Assembly (NCBI GenBank): GCA_001768235.1
Contig: MENK01000006.1
Span: 27,240 to 82,818 of the forward strand
Direction of reading: 5' to 3'
DNA: 55,579 nt
Origin: Bacteroidetes bacterium GWB2_32_14
GTDB taxonomy: Bacteria > Bacteroidota > Bacteroidia > Bacteroidales > UBA12077
The position numbers and the translations under genes were made by a program. Positions within the stretch are counted from its first letter, which is position 1. Each line of letters opens with the position of its first letter. Below the pieces are notes generated by a model. The model saw nothing but the letters and a program-made list of their open reading frames with translations. It did no database searches and was not told the DNA's origin. Shown here piece after piece: positions 1-9,732 of this stretch.

Positions 1-1788
1 ACCAGTTCTAAATTCTCCTTCAAGCTTAGGATTAAGCATTAAATCTGCGAAATCTTTAAAGTCAATCTGATCTTCCATGTCTTTATAATAGAACTCAATA
101 GAAGTTTCCAGAATATCTCTCCAGAAATTTCTGAAATAACCAATTGCAGCCTGGTTTGCTAATTGGGGATTAATATTTGGACTTGATGGAAGCCATACAT
201 CTAATGGTGATCCGGCGGTACTGTTTGAAGCTAAATGTAAATATTGTTTGGTTCTGGAATAGCTTGCTTTAATTGATGATTTTTGGTTTAGAGTATAGTT
301 TAAACTTAAACGGGGTTCCAGTCCATAAAACGTGTTATAAATATCCCACTTTGCATAAACAGTCGAATCAATTGCCTGGTACGAATCATTGAAATTATAC
401 ACCGTGGCTTCGCCCATATTTTGGAAAACAGATCCCCGTAATCCATAACTTAATGTAAGCTTGTTGGTTAATTTATGTTCATTACTTAAATAAACAGCAT
501 ATTCCAGGGCACTTGATTCAGGCATTTTTAAAGAGTTAGTTGTTGTTTCTCCCATGCTTTTGGCAAACCCGGGATTGAAGTGGTGATATATTGCTTCCAA
601 TCCAAATTTAATCGTATTCTTAGGATTAGGATAATACGTAAAATCAGCTTTTAGTTTATAATCTTCAAGATTAGAAGTCCATTTAAAACCAATTGAACCG
701 CTTCCGCTTTCCATTTTATAATCATACTTACTATATATTAAGGAGAAGTTTGAAAATAATTTTTCCGAAAACAAGTGATTCCATCTGGTTGTTAAAGTAT
801 AATTTCCCCAATCGAAGCCGAACATATCGCCAAATTTAAAAACATCGCGGCCAAAATATCCTGAGACGAAAATTCTGTTTTTATCGTTTATTTTGTAATT
901 CGTTTTCAGGTTCAGGTCGTAGAAATAAAGCGTATTTGAATTAATCATTTCGTCGCTTGACAGTAATAAAAACAAATCGGCATAAGTTCTTCTTCCTGCT
1001 ACCAAAACCGACCATTTATCTTCAATAATCGGGCCTTCTAACGTTAATCTTGACGATATAGTTCCTATGCCTCCTGTAGCTTCAAAATTTTTCTGGTTTC
1101 CTTCTTTCATCCGAATATCTAGTAATGATGATAGTCTTCCTCCATATTCAGCAGGTATATCTCCTTTATATAGTTTTACATCTTTAATTGCATCATTATT
1201 AAATACGGAGAAAAAACCCATTAAGTGAGATGCATTGTAAACTGTAGCTTCATCAAAAAGAATCAGGTTTTGATCGGGACTTCCTCCTCTGACATTAAAA
1301 CCCGAAAAACCTTCACCTGTGGAAGATATTCCCGGAAGTAGCTGGATAGCTTTAATTACATCAACCTCGCCCATTAGAGCAGGTATTTTTTTTATTTCTT
1401 TAGCCTGCAGTTTGGTAGTACTCATCTCGGTTTTTACAATATTCTCGTTTTTTCTCTCGGCAACAATAGTTACTTCTTCAATAGTTTTTGATGCCTCGGG
1501 TAGTGTTACATTTATAACCAGGTTTTGATTTAACTGTAAATTCTTTACTTCATTCTCATGGCCAATATACGAGTATTCTATTTCATAATTTCCCTCGGGT
1601 AATGTAATTGAATAGAATCCATAGGCATTAGTTGCTGTACCAATTTTTGAGTTCTTAACATATACAGTTGCCCCGATAAGTTCTTCGCCCGATTCATTGT
1701 TAATGTGGCCACTGATTGTAACTTTTTTTTGCGACCATAAATTAAAAGTTAATCCTAAAATTAAAGTAGTTAGAAATATGTGTTTCAT
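1..1788 (-). CDS. TonB-dependent outer-membrane receptor (C-terminus cut by window edge)
   Basis: The frame runs from ATG at 1788 to the window edge without a stop, giving about 596 residues of a receptor that is usually 750-900 long. A signal peptide (residues 1-20, ending near NLWSQ) is followed by a carboxypeptidase-D-regulatory-like beta-sandwich (about 24-105), then a plug domain with the pattern GFNVRGGSPDQNLILFD and AEYGGRLSSLLDIRMKEG, then the start of the barrel. This domain order is typical of Bacteroidota TonB receptors outside the SusC class; no SusD partner is visible. It should import a substrate across the outer membrane using TonB energy, but the substrate cannot be read from the sequence. 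It lies 70 bp downstream of lnt on the same strand. The missing C-terminal barrel lies outside the window, so this is not a pseudogene call. Confidence 0.9.
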   Translation of the reverse strand, partial: MKHIFLTTLILGLTFNLWSQKKVTISGHINNESGEELIGATVYVKNSKIGTATNAYGFYSITLPEGNYEIEYSYIGHENEVKNLQLNQNLVINVTLPEASKTIEEVTIVAERKNENIVKTEMSTTKLQAKEIKKIPALMGEVDVIKAIQLLPGISSTGEGFSGFNVRGGSPDQNLILFDEATVYNASHLMGFFSVFNNDAIKDVKLYKGDIPAEYGGRLSSLLDIRMKEGNQKNFEATGGIGTISSRLTLEGPIIEDKWSVLVAGRRTYADLFLLLSSDEMINSNTLYFYDLNLKTNYKINDKNRIFVSGYFGRDVFKFGDMFGFDWGNYTLTTRWNHLFSEKLFSNFSLIYSKYDYKMESGSGSIGFKWTSNLEDYKLKADFTYYPNPKNTIKFGLEAIYHHFNPGFAKSMGETTTNSLKMPESSALEYAVYLSNEHKLTNKLTLSYGLRGSVFQNMGEATVYNFNDSYQAIDSTVYAKWDIYNTFYGLEPRLSLNYTLNQKSSIKASYSRTKQYLHLASNSTAGSPLDVWLPSSPNINPQLANQAAIGYFRNFWRDILETSIEFYYKDMEDQIDFKDFADLMLNPKLEGEFRTG

Positions 1789-1858
1789 TAATGGGAATTA
1801 TTTATTTTTTTGTGCTTGGCTCAACAATAAATATGCCAATAAGTTAATTGCTTTGAAG

Positions 1859-3472
1859 TTAATCAATACTTTTTTTATTTATAAGTACCTGGACAAGTGT
1901 GTAGAGTATAGCCAGTAAAGCAAAGAAAGATGCTATTCTTCCGATATAATCACCGTATCGGACATAAAAAGTGTATTCTGTATTGGCTTTTAACGTATTT
2001 TCAAGAGCACCGGGAACCCACCATTTTGTGCAATTAAGAATTTCACCTTTTTGATTTATAAAGGCAGAAATTCCAGTGTTTGCCGATCGTGCAATACTTC
2101 TCCGGGTTTCAATTGCTCTAAGCTGAGAGTAGTTTAAATGTTGTTTATATCCTGGTGTGTTTCCCCACCATCCATCGTTAGTAATAACAAATATAAAGTT
2201 GGCTCCATTTTTTATGTATTCAGTAACATATTCACCATAAATGGATTCATAACAGATAACCGGTGCAATTCTTGTTTCATCCGAGGAATGTTTAAATGTT
2301 CCCCTGTAATCCTGTGTTCCACGACTTCCGGTAGTTCCTCCTAAATTTAAAATAAGATTCTCGAGTAACCTGAACAATTTGGGATAGGGCATTTTTTCAA
2401 CGCCAACAACAAGTTTCGATTTATGGTAAATAGGTAAATTAAAACTTGTATCAATTTGTATAGCCGAATTATAGGCATCATAAAAAACATCAGAATTACC
2501 TATTCTTCGTGAAGTTGGTGAGAGTTTTTCGTTTTCAGAATACCTGTAATAAGCATCAATTCCGATTACTACGTTTATTCGAGGCCGATCAGTTACAAAA
2601 TTCTTAATAGTTTGTATGGTATTATTTTCTTTCAGGTTATTAATCCATATTGAGTTGTCGAGTGCTGTTTCAGGGCCAATTACATAGTCTGTATTTTCAT
2701 CGCTGATACTATCGGCAAGGTGCATCATAATTTCAAGTTGTTGAGCATGCGACATGCCTCCAAACTTGTCGTTATATGGGTCGATATTTGGTTGAATTAC
2801 CGCGATATTGTATTCTTTTCCTTTTTCAGTATAATGAGTATGTATATACAAAGAAACTATTATTGGGAAAATAAGGATTATTGAAAATAAAATAACATTC
2901 GGAACAATTGTTCTGATTCGTTTTGACGACATGTATTGTTTTAAAATACTAAAAACCAGTAAATTAAGAATTAATATCCAGAATGTACCACCAAGAGTTC
3001 CAGTGTATTCGTACCACTGAATTAATTTAATATCTTTAGCAAGTCCGTTTCCGAGATTTAACCAGGGCCACGAAATTTCAGCATTCAGGTAAAAGTATTC
3101 AAATCCAATCCAGTAAACAAGTAAGGCAAAGTTTCCAAACCTTTCGCTTGTTTTTCGTTTAGTAAAATGTGCAAGCCAAATGGTAGTGGTTAAAACAAAG
3201 GTATTAACTAATACTGCAGCAATAACACCAATTAAGGCTGCATTGTAAACCCAATAGGTAGTTAAAATATTCCAAATTCCAAAAGTAAGGGCAGCATAGC
3301 CATAAAAAACAATTGATTTATTATCTGCTCTTGTTTTATAAATGGAGTCTTCAATAAAAAGCAAAGGAACAAATGCGATAATTAAAAGAATTCCTGAAAA
3401 CTGCTGATACCAAGGTAACGATAATAATATACTGCTTAATATGGATAGTAAAACTAAATGTAATTTTTTCAT
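1859..3472 (-). CDS. lnt: Apolipoprotein N-acyltransferase
   Basis: This inner-membrane enzyme transfers an acyl chain from phospholipid to the N-terminal cysteine of lipoproteins, the last step of lipoprotein maturation. The 537-residue protein has about seven hydrophobic segments in the first 215 residues, then a nitrilase-type domain. The expected Glu-Lys-Cys triad is visible: E268 in VIGPETALD, K353 in YHKSKLVVGVEK and C407 in APVICYESIYG. The stretch NDGWWGNTPGYKQHLNYSQL is a family hallmark. Its ATG directly follows the stop of the upstream EamA gene, so the two are probably co-transcribed. Confidence 0.95.
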   Translation of the reverse strand: MKKLHLVLLSILSSILLSLPWYQQFSGILLIIAFVPLLFIEDSIYKTRADNKSIVFYGYAALTFGIWNILTTYWVYNAALIGVIAAVLVNTFVLTTTIWLAHFTKRKTSERFGNFALLVYWIGFEYFYLNAEISWPWLNLGNGLAKDIKLIQWYEYTGTLGGTFWILILNLLVFSILKQYMSSKRIRTIVPNVILFSIILIFPIIVSLYIHTHYTEKGKEYNIAVIQPNIDPYNDKFGGMSHAQQLEIMMHLADSISDENTDYVIGPETALDNSIWINNLKENNTIQTIKNFVTDRPRINVVIGIDAYYRYSENEKLSPTSRRIGNSDVFYDAYNSAIQIDTSFNLPIYHKSKLVVGVEKMPYPKLFRLLENLILNLGGTTGSRGTQDYRGTFKHSSDETRIAPVICYESIYGEYVTEYIKNGANFIFVITNDGWWGNTPGYKQHLNYSQLRAIETRRSIARSANTGISAFINQKGEILNCTKWWVPGALENTLKANTEYTFYVRYGDYIGRIASFFALLAILYTLVQVLINKKSID

Positions 3473-4363
3473 TTATTTTCGTTGATTAACAAGGTAAACT
3501 CCAATAAAAATCAAACTTATCCAGAAAATTTGAATTAAACTAACTTTTTCACCATCAAAGATACCCCACATAATTGCAAAAACGGGAATAATGTATGTTA
3601 CCGATGAGCTAAAAAGCGCGGTGGTATTTTGAATAAGTGCATTGAATATAATTAGTGCTATTACGGTTCCAACAACAGCAAGAATTGCAATATATCCCAG
3701 ATTCAAGAGATAATCATTTGTTGATTTGGCAAATGAAAAATCGCTTAATAGAAGATATGTTGCAGCAAATGGCCCCACAAACATGAAGGCCATGGATGTT
3801 AATTCAATACTTGTAAGATTTTTAATTTTATATTTTACCTGGTTTACATTAATACCATAACAGATTGTTGCTACAACGATGAATAAACCATAATAATTAA
3901 TATTATTCAAAATAGAATTGCTGCCCGAAGTAAATACAATTAACCCCAGGGCTCCAATTAATCCTAAAAAAATTCCCAAAGTATTAATAATTCTTGTTTT
4001 GCTATTATAAAACAAGAAACCAATTATCAAAGTAAAAAGAGGAGTCATTGAATTCAATACACCAGCTAAAGCACTATCAATCTGAGTTTGCGCCTTTGTA
4101 AATAAAAATGCGGGAATAACAGATCCAACAAAGCCAACAACCAGTAACGAATAAATATTTTCTCTCGTTATTTTTTTTAAGTTTTTTATTCCGAATGGTA
4201 AAAAAGCCAGAAAGGAGATAAACATTCGTAAAGCAGCTACCTGGTCGTGTGTATATGACCTAAGCCCTTTTTTCATTAAAATAAAACTACTTCCCCATAC
4301 CAGGGATAAAAAAATCAGTGTTATCCATTGCCAGCCTTTGTTTTGTAGATTTATTTTATTCAT
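3473..4363 (-). CDS. EamA/DMT-family transporter
   Basis: This is a ten-helix drug/metabolite-type exporter of the inner membrane with two tandem EamA repeats. The first repeat contains LVWGSSFILMKKGLRSYTHD and the second ends with SVTYIIPVFAIMWGIFDGEK, both typical of the family. I chose the ATG at 4363 (MNKINLQNKG) over one 30 codons upstream because the extra stretch is charged, unlike a family N-terminus, and runs into the divergent promoter region. The protein is then 296 residues, the usual length. The substrate is unknown. The stop codon is immediately adjacent to the lnt start, indicating an operon. Confidence 0.85.
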   Translation of the reverse strand: MNKINLQNKGWQWITLIFLSLVWGSSFILMKKGLRSYTHDQVAALRMFISFLAFLPFGIKNLKKITRENIYSLLVVGFVGSVIPAFLFTKAQTQIDSALAGVLNSMTPLFTLIIGFLFYNSKTRIINTLGIFLGLIGALGLIVFTSGSNSILNNINYYGLFIVVATICYGINVNQVKYKIKNLTSIELTSMAFMFVGPFAATYLLLSDFSFAKSTNDYLLNLGYIAILAVVGTVIALIIFNALIQNTTALFSSSVTYIIPVFAIMWGIFDGEKVSLIQIFWISLIFIGVYLVNQRK

Positions 4364-4475
4364 TTCTTTAAAAATAAGTAGCAAATATAATCTATTAATA
4401 ACAAATGACTCATGGGTATGTTTTAACTTTTTGTTAAAATAATAATTTGCCAATAGGATTTTTTTGCAAAAAGGT

Positions 4476-4483
4476 TATTTTTG
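4476..4483 (+). promoter_or_regulatory. Bacteroidota -7 promoter element for the aldehyde dehydrogenase gene
   Basis: TATTTTTG matches the Bacteroidota sigma-ABfr -7 consensus TAnnTTTG exactly, 24 bp before the ATG at 4508. No well-spaced -33 TTTG is visible; a TTTG at 4446-4449 is about 26 bp away. The implied leader is short and A-rich. Confidence 0.5.
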
Positions 4484-4507
4484 TTCTAGTTTAAAAGAAA
4501 TGATTTT

Positions 4508-5932
4508 ATGTTTAGATACAAGATATATGTTGGTGGTGAATTTATAGAAACACATCAGGAATTAAAGGTGTATAATCCATACGATAATTCTCTTGTAGGA
4601 ACAACTTTTTTAGCAGGTACCGGTGAACTTGAAACAGCAATAAATAAATCAAAACTGGTGGCTCACGAACTGCGTGATATGCCAGGGTATAAAAGATATT
4701 CCATATTAATGAATATTGCCGATAAGATAAGGAGTAAAAGAGAAGAGTTATCAAAAATACTGGCTCGTGAAGCAGGTAAACCCATAAAGTATGCTCTTGG
4801 CGAAATTGACAGGGCTATCCAGGTTTTTATTGTTGCGGCAGAAGAATCAAAAAGACTTCCAAAAGAATATTTATCAATAGATTGGACTCCCGCAGGAGAA
4901 AACAAGGAAGGATTAGTAAAATATTTTCCTGTCGGATTAATAGCAGGCATTGCACCATTTAATTTCCCTTTGAATTTAGCAGTACATAAAATTGCCCCGG
5001 CAATAGCATCAGGAAATGCAATAATTTTAAAACCTGCTCGTTCTACTCCGTTATCGGTTTTGGAATTAGCAAAAATTGTCGATGAAACGGATTTGCCAAA
5101 AGGGGCGTTATCGGTTTTGCCTATGGATCGTGAAGCAGGAAATCAGCTTGTTACAGACAGCAGAATAAATATGTTATCTTTTACAGGCTCACCAGCCGTG
5201 GGATGGAAAATGAAAAGTGAAGCCGGTAAAAAGAAAGTTGTATTGGAGCTGGGAGGAAATGCGGGCGTTATTGTTTCGGAAACCGCCGATTTAAATCTTG
5301 CAGCTAAAAAATGTGTTGTTGGTGGATTCGCGTATTCAGGGCAGGTATGCATTCATGTTCAGCGAATATTTGTTCATGAAAAAGTGTTCAGCCAGTTTAT
5401 TGATCTATTTATTGAATTAACAAAAAATCTTGAAAAAGGTGATCCTTGTGATGAAAAAACAGACATATCATCAATGATTGATTTGGAAAATGCCATAAGA
5501 GTTGAAGAGTGGGTTAATGAAGCTGTTGCCAACGGGGCAAAAATTTTACATGGAGGAAAACGGGTAAATGCTTTTTTTGAACCAACACTAATTACTGGCA
5601 CAAAACCCGATATGAAAGTGTGCGCTCTTGAAATTTTTGGTCCGGTAGTTGCCATTGAGAAAATTTCAGATTTTAACCAGGCTGTTCAGCTTATAAATAA
5701 TTCAGAGTATGGCTTGCAGGCAGGTGTTTTTACAAATACTATAAGCGAAATGAATAAGGCCTTTAACGAACTCGAAGTAGGCGGTGTTATTATTAACGAT
5801 GTACCAACATTCAGAGTTGATCATATGCCTTACGGGGGAATAAAAAATTCGGGTTTTGGCCGCGAAGGAATAAAATATGCTATCTTTGAGATGTTAGAAC
5901 CTCGATTGATGGTTAAAAATACAGATTACTAA
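4508..5932 (+). CDS. NAD(P)-dependent aldehyde dehydrogenase
   Basis: This is a full-length ALDH-superfamily enzyme (474 residues) that oxidises an aldehyde to the acid in the cytosol. The conserved residues are present: N152 in APFNFP, general base E247 in LELGGN and nucleophile C281 in YSGQVCIHVQ. The C-terminal EIFGPVVAI and PYGGIKNSGFGREG motifs are also intact. The sequence looks closest to the lactaldehyde/succinate-semialdehyde group, but the exact substrate cannot be fixed. A LysE-family exporter follows after 9 bp, so the two are probably one transcript. The start is supported by the upstream -7 element. Confidence 0.9.
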   Translation: MFRYKIYVGGEFIETHQELKVYNPYDNSLVGTTFLAGTGELETAINKSKLVAHELRDMPGYKRYSILMNIADKIRSKREELSKILAREAGKPIKYALGEIDRAIQVFIVAAEESKRLPKEYLSIDWTPAGENKEGLVKYFPVGLIAGIAPFNFPLNLAVHKIAPAIASGNAIILKPARSTPLSVLELAKIVDETDLPKGALSVLPMDREAGNQLVTDSRINMLSFTGSPAVGWKMKSEAGKKKVVLELGGNAGVIVSETADLNLAAKKCVVGGFAYSGQVCIHVQRIFVHEKVFSQFIDLFIELTKNLEKGDPCDEKTDISSMIDLENAIRVEEWVNEAVANGAKILHGGKRVNAFFEPTLITGTKPDMKVCALEIFGPVVAIEKISDFNQAVQLINNSEYGLQAGVFTNTISEMNKAFNELEVGGVIINDVPTFRVDHMPYGGIKNSGFGREGIKYAIFEMLEPRLMVKNTDY

Positions 5933-5941
5933 ATTCAAATT

Positions 5942-6568
5942 ATGGAATTGGAATTTTTATTAAAAGGAATTATTGTTGGATTACTTGCTTCTATTCCTCT
6001 TGGCCCGGTTGGATTATTATGTATTCAGCGTACATTGAACAAAGGGAGGCTCTCAGGTTTTTTTTCAGGTTTCGCCGCTGCCACGGTTGATGCAATTTTT
6101 GCTTTGATTGCCGCTCTCGGGTTGACATTTATTATTAATTTTATTAAAGAACAACAGTTTTTTATTCAACTTATTGGTGGTATTGTATTAATTATTTTAG
6201 GGCTTAATATTTTTTATAAAAATCCGGTTAAACAAATTCGTAAACAAAAAAGAGGAAAAAATAAACTCTTACAAGACTATATTTCTGTATTTTTTCTCAC
6301 ATTATCAAACCCCATAGCAGTTTTTCTTTTTGTAGCAGCTTTGGCAAGTATCGATATAGTATCAGTAGAATCACCTGTTATATCAACACTAATGGTTGTT
6401 GCAGGCGTATTTTGTGGTGCCCTTTTATGGTGGATTTCTCTTATATCATTTGTCGATTTGTTCAGGAAAAAATTTCGTTTAAAACAATTATGGTGGATTA
6501 ACAAAATTGCCGGATTACTTATTGTTACATTTGGTATATTTGCTATTTTATATGTTTTTCTGAAATAA
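5942..6568 (+). CDS. LysE-family amino-acid/metabolite exporter
   Basis: A 208-residue protein with about six membrane helices. The N-terminal ASIPLGPVGLLCIQRTL contains the proline-glycine motif typical of LysE/RhtB exporters, and a central FFLTLSNPIAVFLFVAAL repeats the pattern. It probably exports an amino acid or similar small metabolite; nothing shows which. It begins 9 bp after the aldehyde dehydrogenase stop, which suggests co-expression. Bacteroidota carry several such paralogues of unknown substrate. Confidence 0.85.
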   Translation: MELEFLLKGIIVGLLASIPLGPVGLLCIQRTLNKGRLSGFFSGFAAATVDAIFALIAALGLTFIINFIKEQQFFIQLIGGIVLIILGLNIFYKNPVKQIRKQKRGKNKLLQDYISVFFLTLSNPIAVFLFVAALASIDIVSVESPVISTLMVVAGVFCGALLWWISLISFVDLFRKKFRLKQLWWINKIAGLLIVTFGIFAILYVFLK

Positions 6569-6677
6569 TTTTTAAAGTGGAATTGATAAGTATTCTTTTA
6601 ACATTAACTAAGGAGCTGTAAAAAGTTGTCCTTTAAATTCTTTATCCCGAAAATTTGAATCCTAATAATTAAACGAT

Positions 6678-7280
6678 GTGAATATAGTAAGCGCCGAATT
6701 TATTCAAAGTAATGTAAGTTACGATAAATGCCCTGAACCCAATATGCCTGAATACGCATTTGTCGGGAGATCGAATGTAGGGAAATCATCACTTATTAAT
6801 ATGCTTTTAGAAAGGAAACAAATTGCTAAAACATCACAAACACCGGGTAAAACACAATTAATCAATCATTTTTTAATTAACGGAAACTGGTACCTGGTAG
6901 ATTTACCGGGGTATGGTTTTGCAAAAATTTCAAAAAGCAAACGAAGCGACTTTTCAAAAATAATTAAAGATTATTCGGAATATAGAAAAAACCTTGTTTG
7001 CTTATTTGTATTGGTCGATTCGCGACATAAACCTCAAAAAAACGATCTTCTTTTTATCGAATGGCTTGGCGAAAAGCAAATCCCATTTTCAATTGTTTTC
7101 ACAAAAACCGACAAACTGGCAAAATTAACCAGAGAAAAAAATATCGAAGAGTACAAAAAAGTATTGCTGACAGACTGGGAAACCTTGCCCGGGATATTTA
7201 TAACATCATCAGAAACCAGTTTGGGGCGGGAAGATATACTGAATTACATTGAAAAATTAAATGCTGTTGTAAAATTTTAA
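6678..7280 (+). CDS. engB: Ribosome biogenesis GTP-binding protein EngB/YihA
   Basis: This GTPase acts in assembly of the large ribosomal subunit. The 200-residue protein carries G1 GRSNVGKSS (30-38), G3 DLPGYG (75-80) and G4 TKTD (142-145), with SQTPGKTQ as switch I. The start is GTG at 6678: it gives the family N-terminus MNIVSAEF, while the ATG at 6676 overlaps it out of frame and stops at once. About 110 bp separate it from the exporter, so it probably has its own promoter, although no exact TAnnTTTG is visible (GAAAATTTG near 6650 is one base off). Confidence 0.95.
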   Translation: MNIVSAEFIQSNVSYDKCPEPNMPEYAFVGRSNVGKSSLINMLLERKQIAKTSQTPGKTQLINHFLINGNWYLVDLPGYGFAKISKSKRSDFSKIIKDYSEYRKNLVCLFVLVDSRHKPQKNDLLFIEWLGEKQIPFSIVFTKTDKLAKLTREKNIEEYKKVLLTDWETLPGIFITSSETSLGREDILNYIEKLNAVVKF

Positions 7281-7370
7281 TTAAAAATTAGAATTTTGAT
7301 ATAGAACTGAGCGAAAAATAGAATGATATTTTTAACTTTGCATGGCTTTTTAAAAAGAAAATTTAAAAAA

Positions 7371-8309
7371 ATGAGCAATCAACCTCCAATAAAGATTTTT
7401 TCAGGAACCAAATCACGCTACATTGCTGAAAAAATAGCAAAAGAATATGGTATAGAATTAGGAAGTAATTCGTTTATTGAATTTAGCGATGGTGAATTTC
7501 AAACTTCTTTTGAAGAAACAGTAAGAGGTTGTTATGTTTTCATAATTCAGTCCACCTTTCCTCCTTCCGACAATTTAATGGAGCTTCTTTTAATGATTGA
7601 TGCAGCTAAAAGAGCATCGGCATATAAAGTAGTTGCTGTAATGCCTTATTTTGGATTTGCCCGGCAAGACAGAAAAGACAAACCAAGAGTTTCAATTGGA
7701 GCAAAGTTGGTAGCAAACCTTTTAACTGCTGCCGGGGTTGACAGGGTTATGACTCTCGATTTACATGCTGATCAGATTCAGGGATTTTTTGATGTTCCCG
7801 TTGATCATTTATACGCGTCATCAATATTTGTTCCTTATATTAAAAGCCTTAATCTTGATAACCTTGTTATTGCTGCACCTGACATGGGTGGAACAAAACG
7901 GGCAAATGCATATTCAAAATTTCTGGAAACACCAATGGTTATATGTCATAAATCACGAAAAAAAGCTAATGTTATCGATGAATTAACCGTTATTGGCGAT
8001 GTTGAAGGAAAAAACATTATTATCCTCGATGATATGATTGATACTGCAGGCACAATTACTAAAGCTGCAGATACAATGATTGAAAAAGGAGCATTAAGTG
8101 TTAGAGCTATTGCTACACATGCTGTTTTATCAGGGCCGGCATACGAAAGAATTAACGAATCAAAAATTACGGAGATTGTTTTTACCGATTCTTTACCCAT
8201 AAAACCAATTTCTGATAAAATTAAAATTCTCTCGATTGCAGGAGTTTTTGCTGATGTAATTAATAAAGTATATAATTATGAGTCGATAAGTTCTAATTTT
8301 ATTGTTTAA
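7371..8309 (+). CDS. prs: Ribose-phosphate pyrophosphokinase
   Basis: This cytosolic enzyme makes PRPP from ribose-5-phosphate and ATP for nucleotide, histidine and tryptophan synthesis. The 312-residue protein has the flexible-loop/active-site segment FGFARQDRKDKPR, the signature LDLHADQIQGFF, and the PRPP-binding loop IIILDDMIDTAGT near residues 214-226. I chose ATG 7371 (MSNQPPIKIFSG) over an in-frame ATG at 7323 because the upstream 16 residues are basic and not found in the family. It is followed by rplY/ctc, the same order as in many bacteria. Confidence 0.95.
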   Translation: MSNQPPIKIFSGTKSRYIAEKIAKEYGIELGSNSFIEFSDGEFQTSFEETVRGCYVFIIQSTFPPSDNLMELLLMIDAAKRASAYKVVAVMPYFGFARQDRKDKPRVSIGAKLVANLLTAAGVDRVMTLDLHADQIQGFFDVPVDHLYASSIFVPYIKSLNLDNLVIAAPDMGGTKRANAYSKFLETPMVICHKSRKKANVIDELTVIGDVEGKNIIILDDMIDTAGTITKAADTMIEKGALSVRAIATHAVLSGPAYERINESKITEIVFTDSLPIKPISDKIKILSIAGVFADVINKVYNYESISSNFIV

Positions 8310-8314
8310 AGTTT

Positions 8315-8322
8315 TATATTTG
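8315..8322 (+). promoter_or_regulatory. -7 promoter element before rplY/ctc
   Basis: TATATTTG, followed by CAC, is an exact TAnnTTTG match six bases after the prs stop. It gives a leader of roughly 90 nt before the ATG at 8418. No clear -33 element is seen. Confidence 0.5.
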
Positions 8323-8417
8323 CACACCAAAATAAAGCATATTGTATAAAAGTGTGATGGGGAATAAGAAGCTTTTTAATTTTTGTATTATTCTGAGTAA
8401 CACATAAATAAAAAAAA

Positions 8418-9041
8418 ATGAAATCAATTGAAGTTAAAGGTAGCCTTAGAGAAAAGGTTGGAAAAACAGATGCCAGAGAAATTAGAAAAAAAGAAGAAGT
8501 TCCATGTGTATTATATGGTAAAGGCGAAAATGTTCATTTTAAATTAAATGAAAAATCGTTTAAAGAATTGGTATTTTCTCCAAATGCTTATCTTGTAAAT
8601 CTCGATCTTGAAGGTAAAAAATACAATGTGGTGATGCGTGATCTTCAATTTCACCCCGTAAGTGATAAAATTATTCATGCAGATTTTTATCAGATTGATG
8701 AAAAATCACCGGTTTGGATGGAAGTTCCTGTTATTCTTGAAGGAGTTTCTGTAGGAGTACTTAAAGGAGGTAAAGTTGAGCAGAAAATGAGAAAACTTAA
8801 AGTTAAAGCTCTTCCTGCTATTTTACCAGATGTGATTAAAGTTGACATTACCGAACTGGAAATAGGTAAATCAATAAAAGTATCTGATTTATCATTCGAT
8901 AAATTAGAATTGCTTGATCCGGAAAATGATGTAGTTGTCAGAGTTAGAAGTGCACGTGGTGCTCAAACGGATACTCCGGTTGAAGGTGCTCCGGCTGAGG
9001 GCGCTGAAAAAGCTGCTGAAACAACCGATAAAAAAGAATAA
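8418..9041 (+). CDS. rplY: 50S ribosomal protein L25 / general stress protein Ctc
   Basis: This protein binds 5S rRNA in the large ribosomal subunit. The 207-residue form has the N-terminal L25 barrel (about 1-92, with ARKIRKKEEVPCVLYG-type residues as EIRKKEEVPCVLYGKG) followed by the TL5/Ctc C-terminal domain (about 93-185). An acidic, alanine-rich tail (EGAPAEGAEKAAE) completes it. This long Ctc form is usual outside gamma-proteobacteria. Pth follows closely, matching the classic prs-ctc-pth gene order. A run of A residues in place of a Shine-Dalgarno site precedes the ATG. Confidence 0.95.
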   Translation: MKSIEVKGSLREKVGKTDAREIRKKEEVPCVLYGKGENVHFKLNEKSFKELVFSPNAYLVNLDLEGKKYNVVMRDLQFHPVSDKIIHADFYQIDEKSPVWMEVPVILEGVSVGVLKGGKVEQKMRKLKVKALPAILPDVIKVDITELEIGKSIKVSDLSFDKLELLDPENDVVVRVRSARGAQTDTPVEGAPAEGAEKAAETTDKKE

Positions 9042-9063
9042 ATTCATATTAAACAGATAATTG

Positions 9064-9627
9064 GTGAAATACCTTATTGTCGGTTTAGGAAATATTGGTG
9101 ACGAATACGTCAATACCCGGCATAATGTCGGATTCCAAATATTGGATGCTTTTGCTAAGGCATCCAATATTTCTTTTCAGGATGCACGTCTTGGATTCAG
9201 GGCTGAGTATAAGATTAAAGGCCGTACTCTTGTCCTTATTAAGCCTACAACCTACATGAATCTGAGTGGCAAATCAGTAAATTACTGGCTTCAGAAAGAA
9301 AAAATCCCCGTGGAGAAATTATTGGTGATTGTTGATGATATTGCTCTTCCATTTGGCAGTTTGCGGCTAAGGCCTAAAGGGAGCGATGCCGGCCATAATG
9401 GCCTCGCAGATATTAACCTTACATTAGGAAATCAGAATTATGCCCGGTTACGTTTTGGTATTGGTGATAATTTCCCCAAAGGAACCCAGGTGCAATATGT
9501 TCTGGGTGAATGGTCTGATGAAGAGAAAAAAGCATTACCCGAACGATTTAATTTGGCTGGTGATATAATTAAAAGTTTTGGTTTAATAGGCCTTTCGCAA
9601 ACAATGAACCAATTCAATAATAAATAA
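9064..9627 (+). CDS. pth: Peptidyl-tRNA hydrolase
   Basis: This enzyme cleaves peptidyl-tRNA released from stalled ribosomes. I chose GTG at 9064 over TTG at 9061 because it gives [12 protein letters not shown] and places N10 and H20 at the same numbers as the E. coli catalytic residues; N66 and D92 also fit the active site. The motif NTRHNVGF holds the catalytic histidine. At 187 residues it has the family length. It begins 22 bp after rplY and is probably read from the same transcript. Confidence 0.95.
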   Translation: MKYLIVGLGNIGDEYVNTRHNVGFQILDAFAKASNISFQDARLGFRAEYKIKGRTLVLIKPTTYMNLSGKSVNYWLQKEKIPVEKLLVIVDDIALPFGSLRLRPKGSDAGHNGLADINLTLGNQNYARLRFGIGDNFPKGTQVQYVLGEWSDEEKKALPERFNLAGDIIKSFGLIGLSQTMNQFNNK

Positions 9628-9682
9628 AATCATTTTTTAAATTAAGCAGATTTAGCTTGCCTCCATCAAATTCTTGAATCTG

Positions 9683-9713
9683 TTTTAATACTTCAGGTTT
9701 ATTTCTAATTTTG
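9683..9713 (+). promoter_or_regulatory. Promoter for the S4-domain gene
   Basis: TAATTTTG at 9706-9713 matches TAnnTTTG exactly. TTTT at 9683-9686 lies 19 bp upstream, the expected place for the -33 element (consensus TTTG). The ATG follows at 9733. Confidence 0.5.
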
Positions 9714-9732
9714 TTTATTATTACATCTTACA

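Noticed and set aside
1319-1528. Short plus-strand open frame inside the TonB receptor gene
   Set aside because: It is antisense to the conserved plug domain of the receptor and has no family features of its own.
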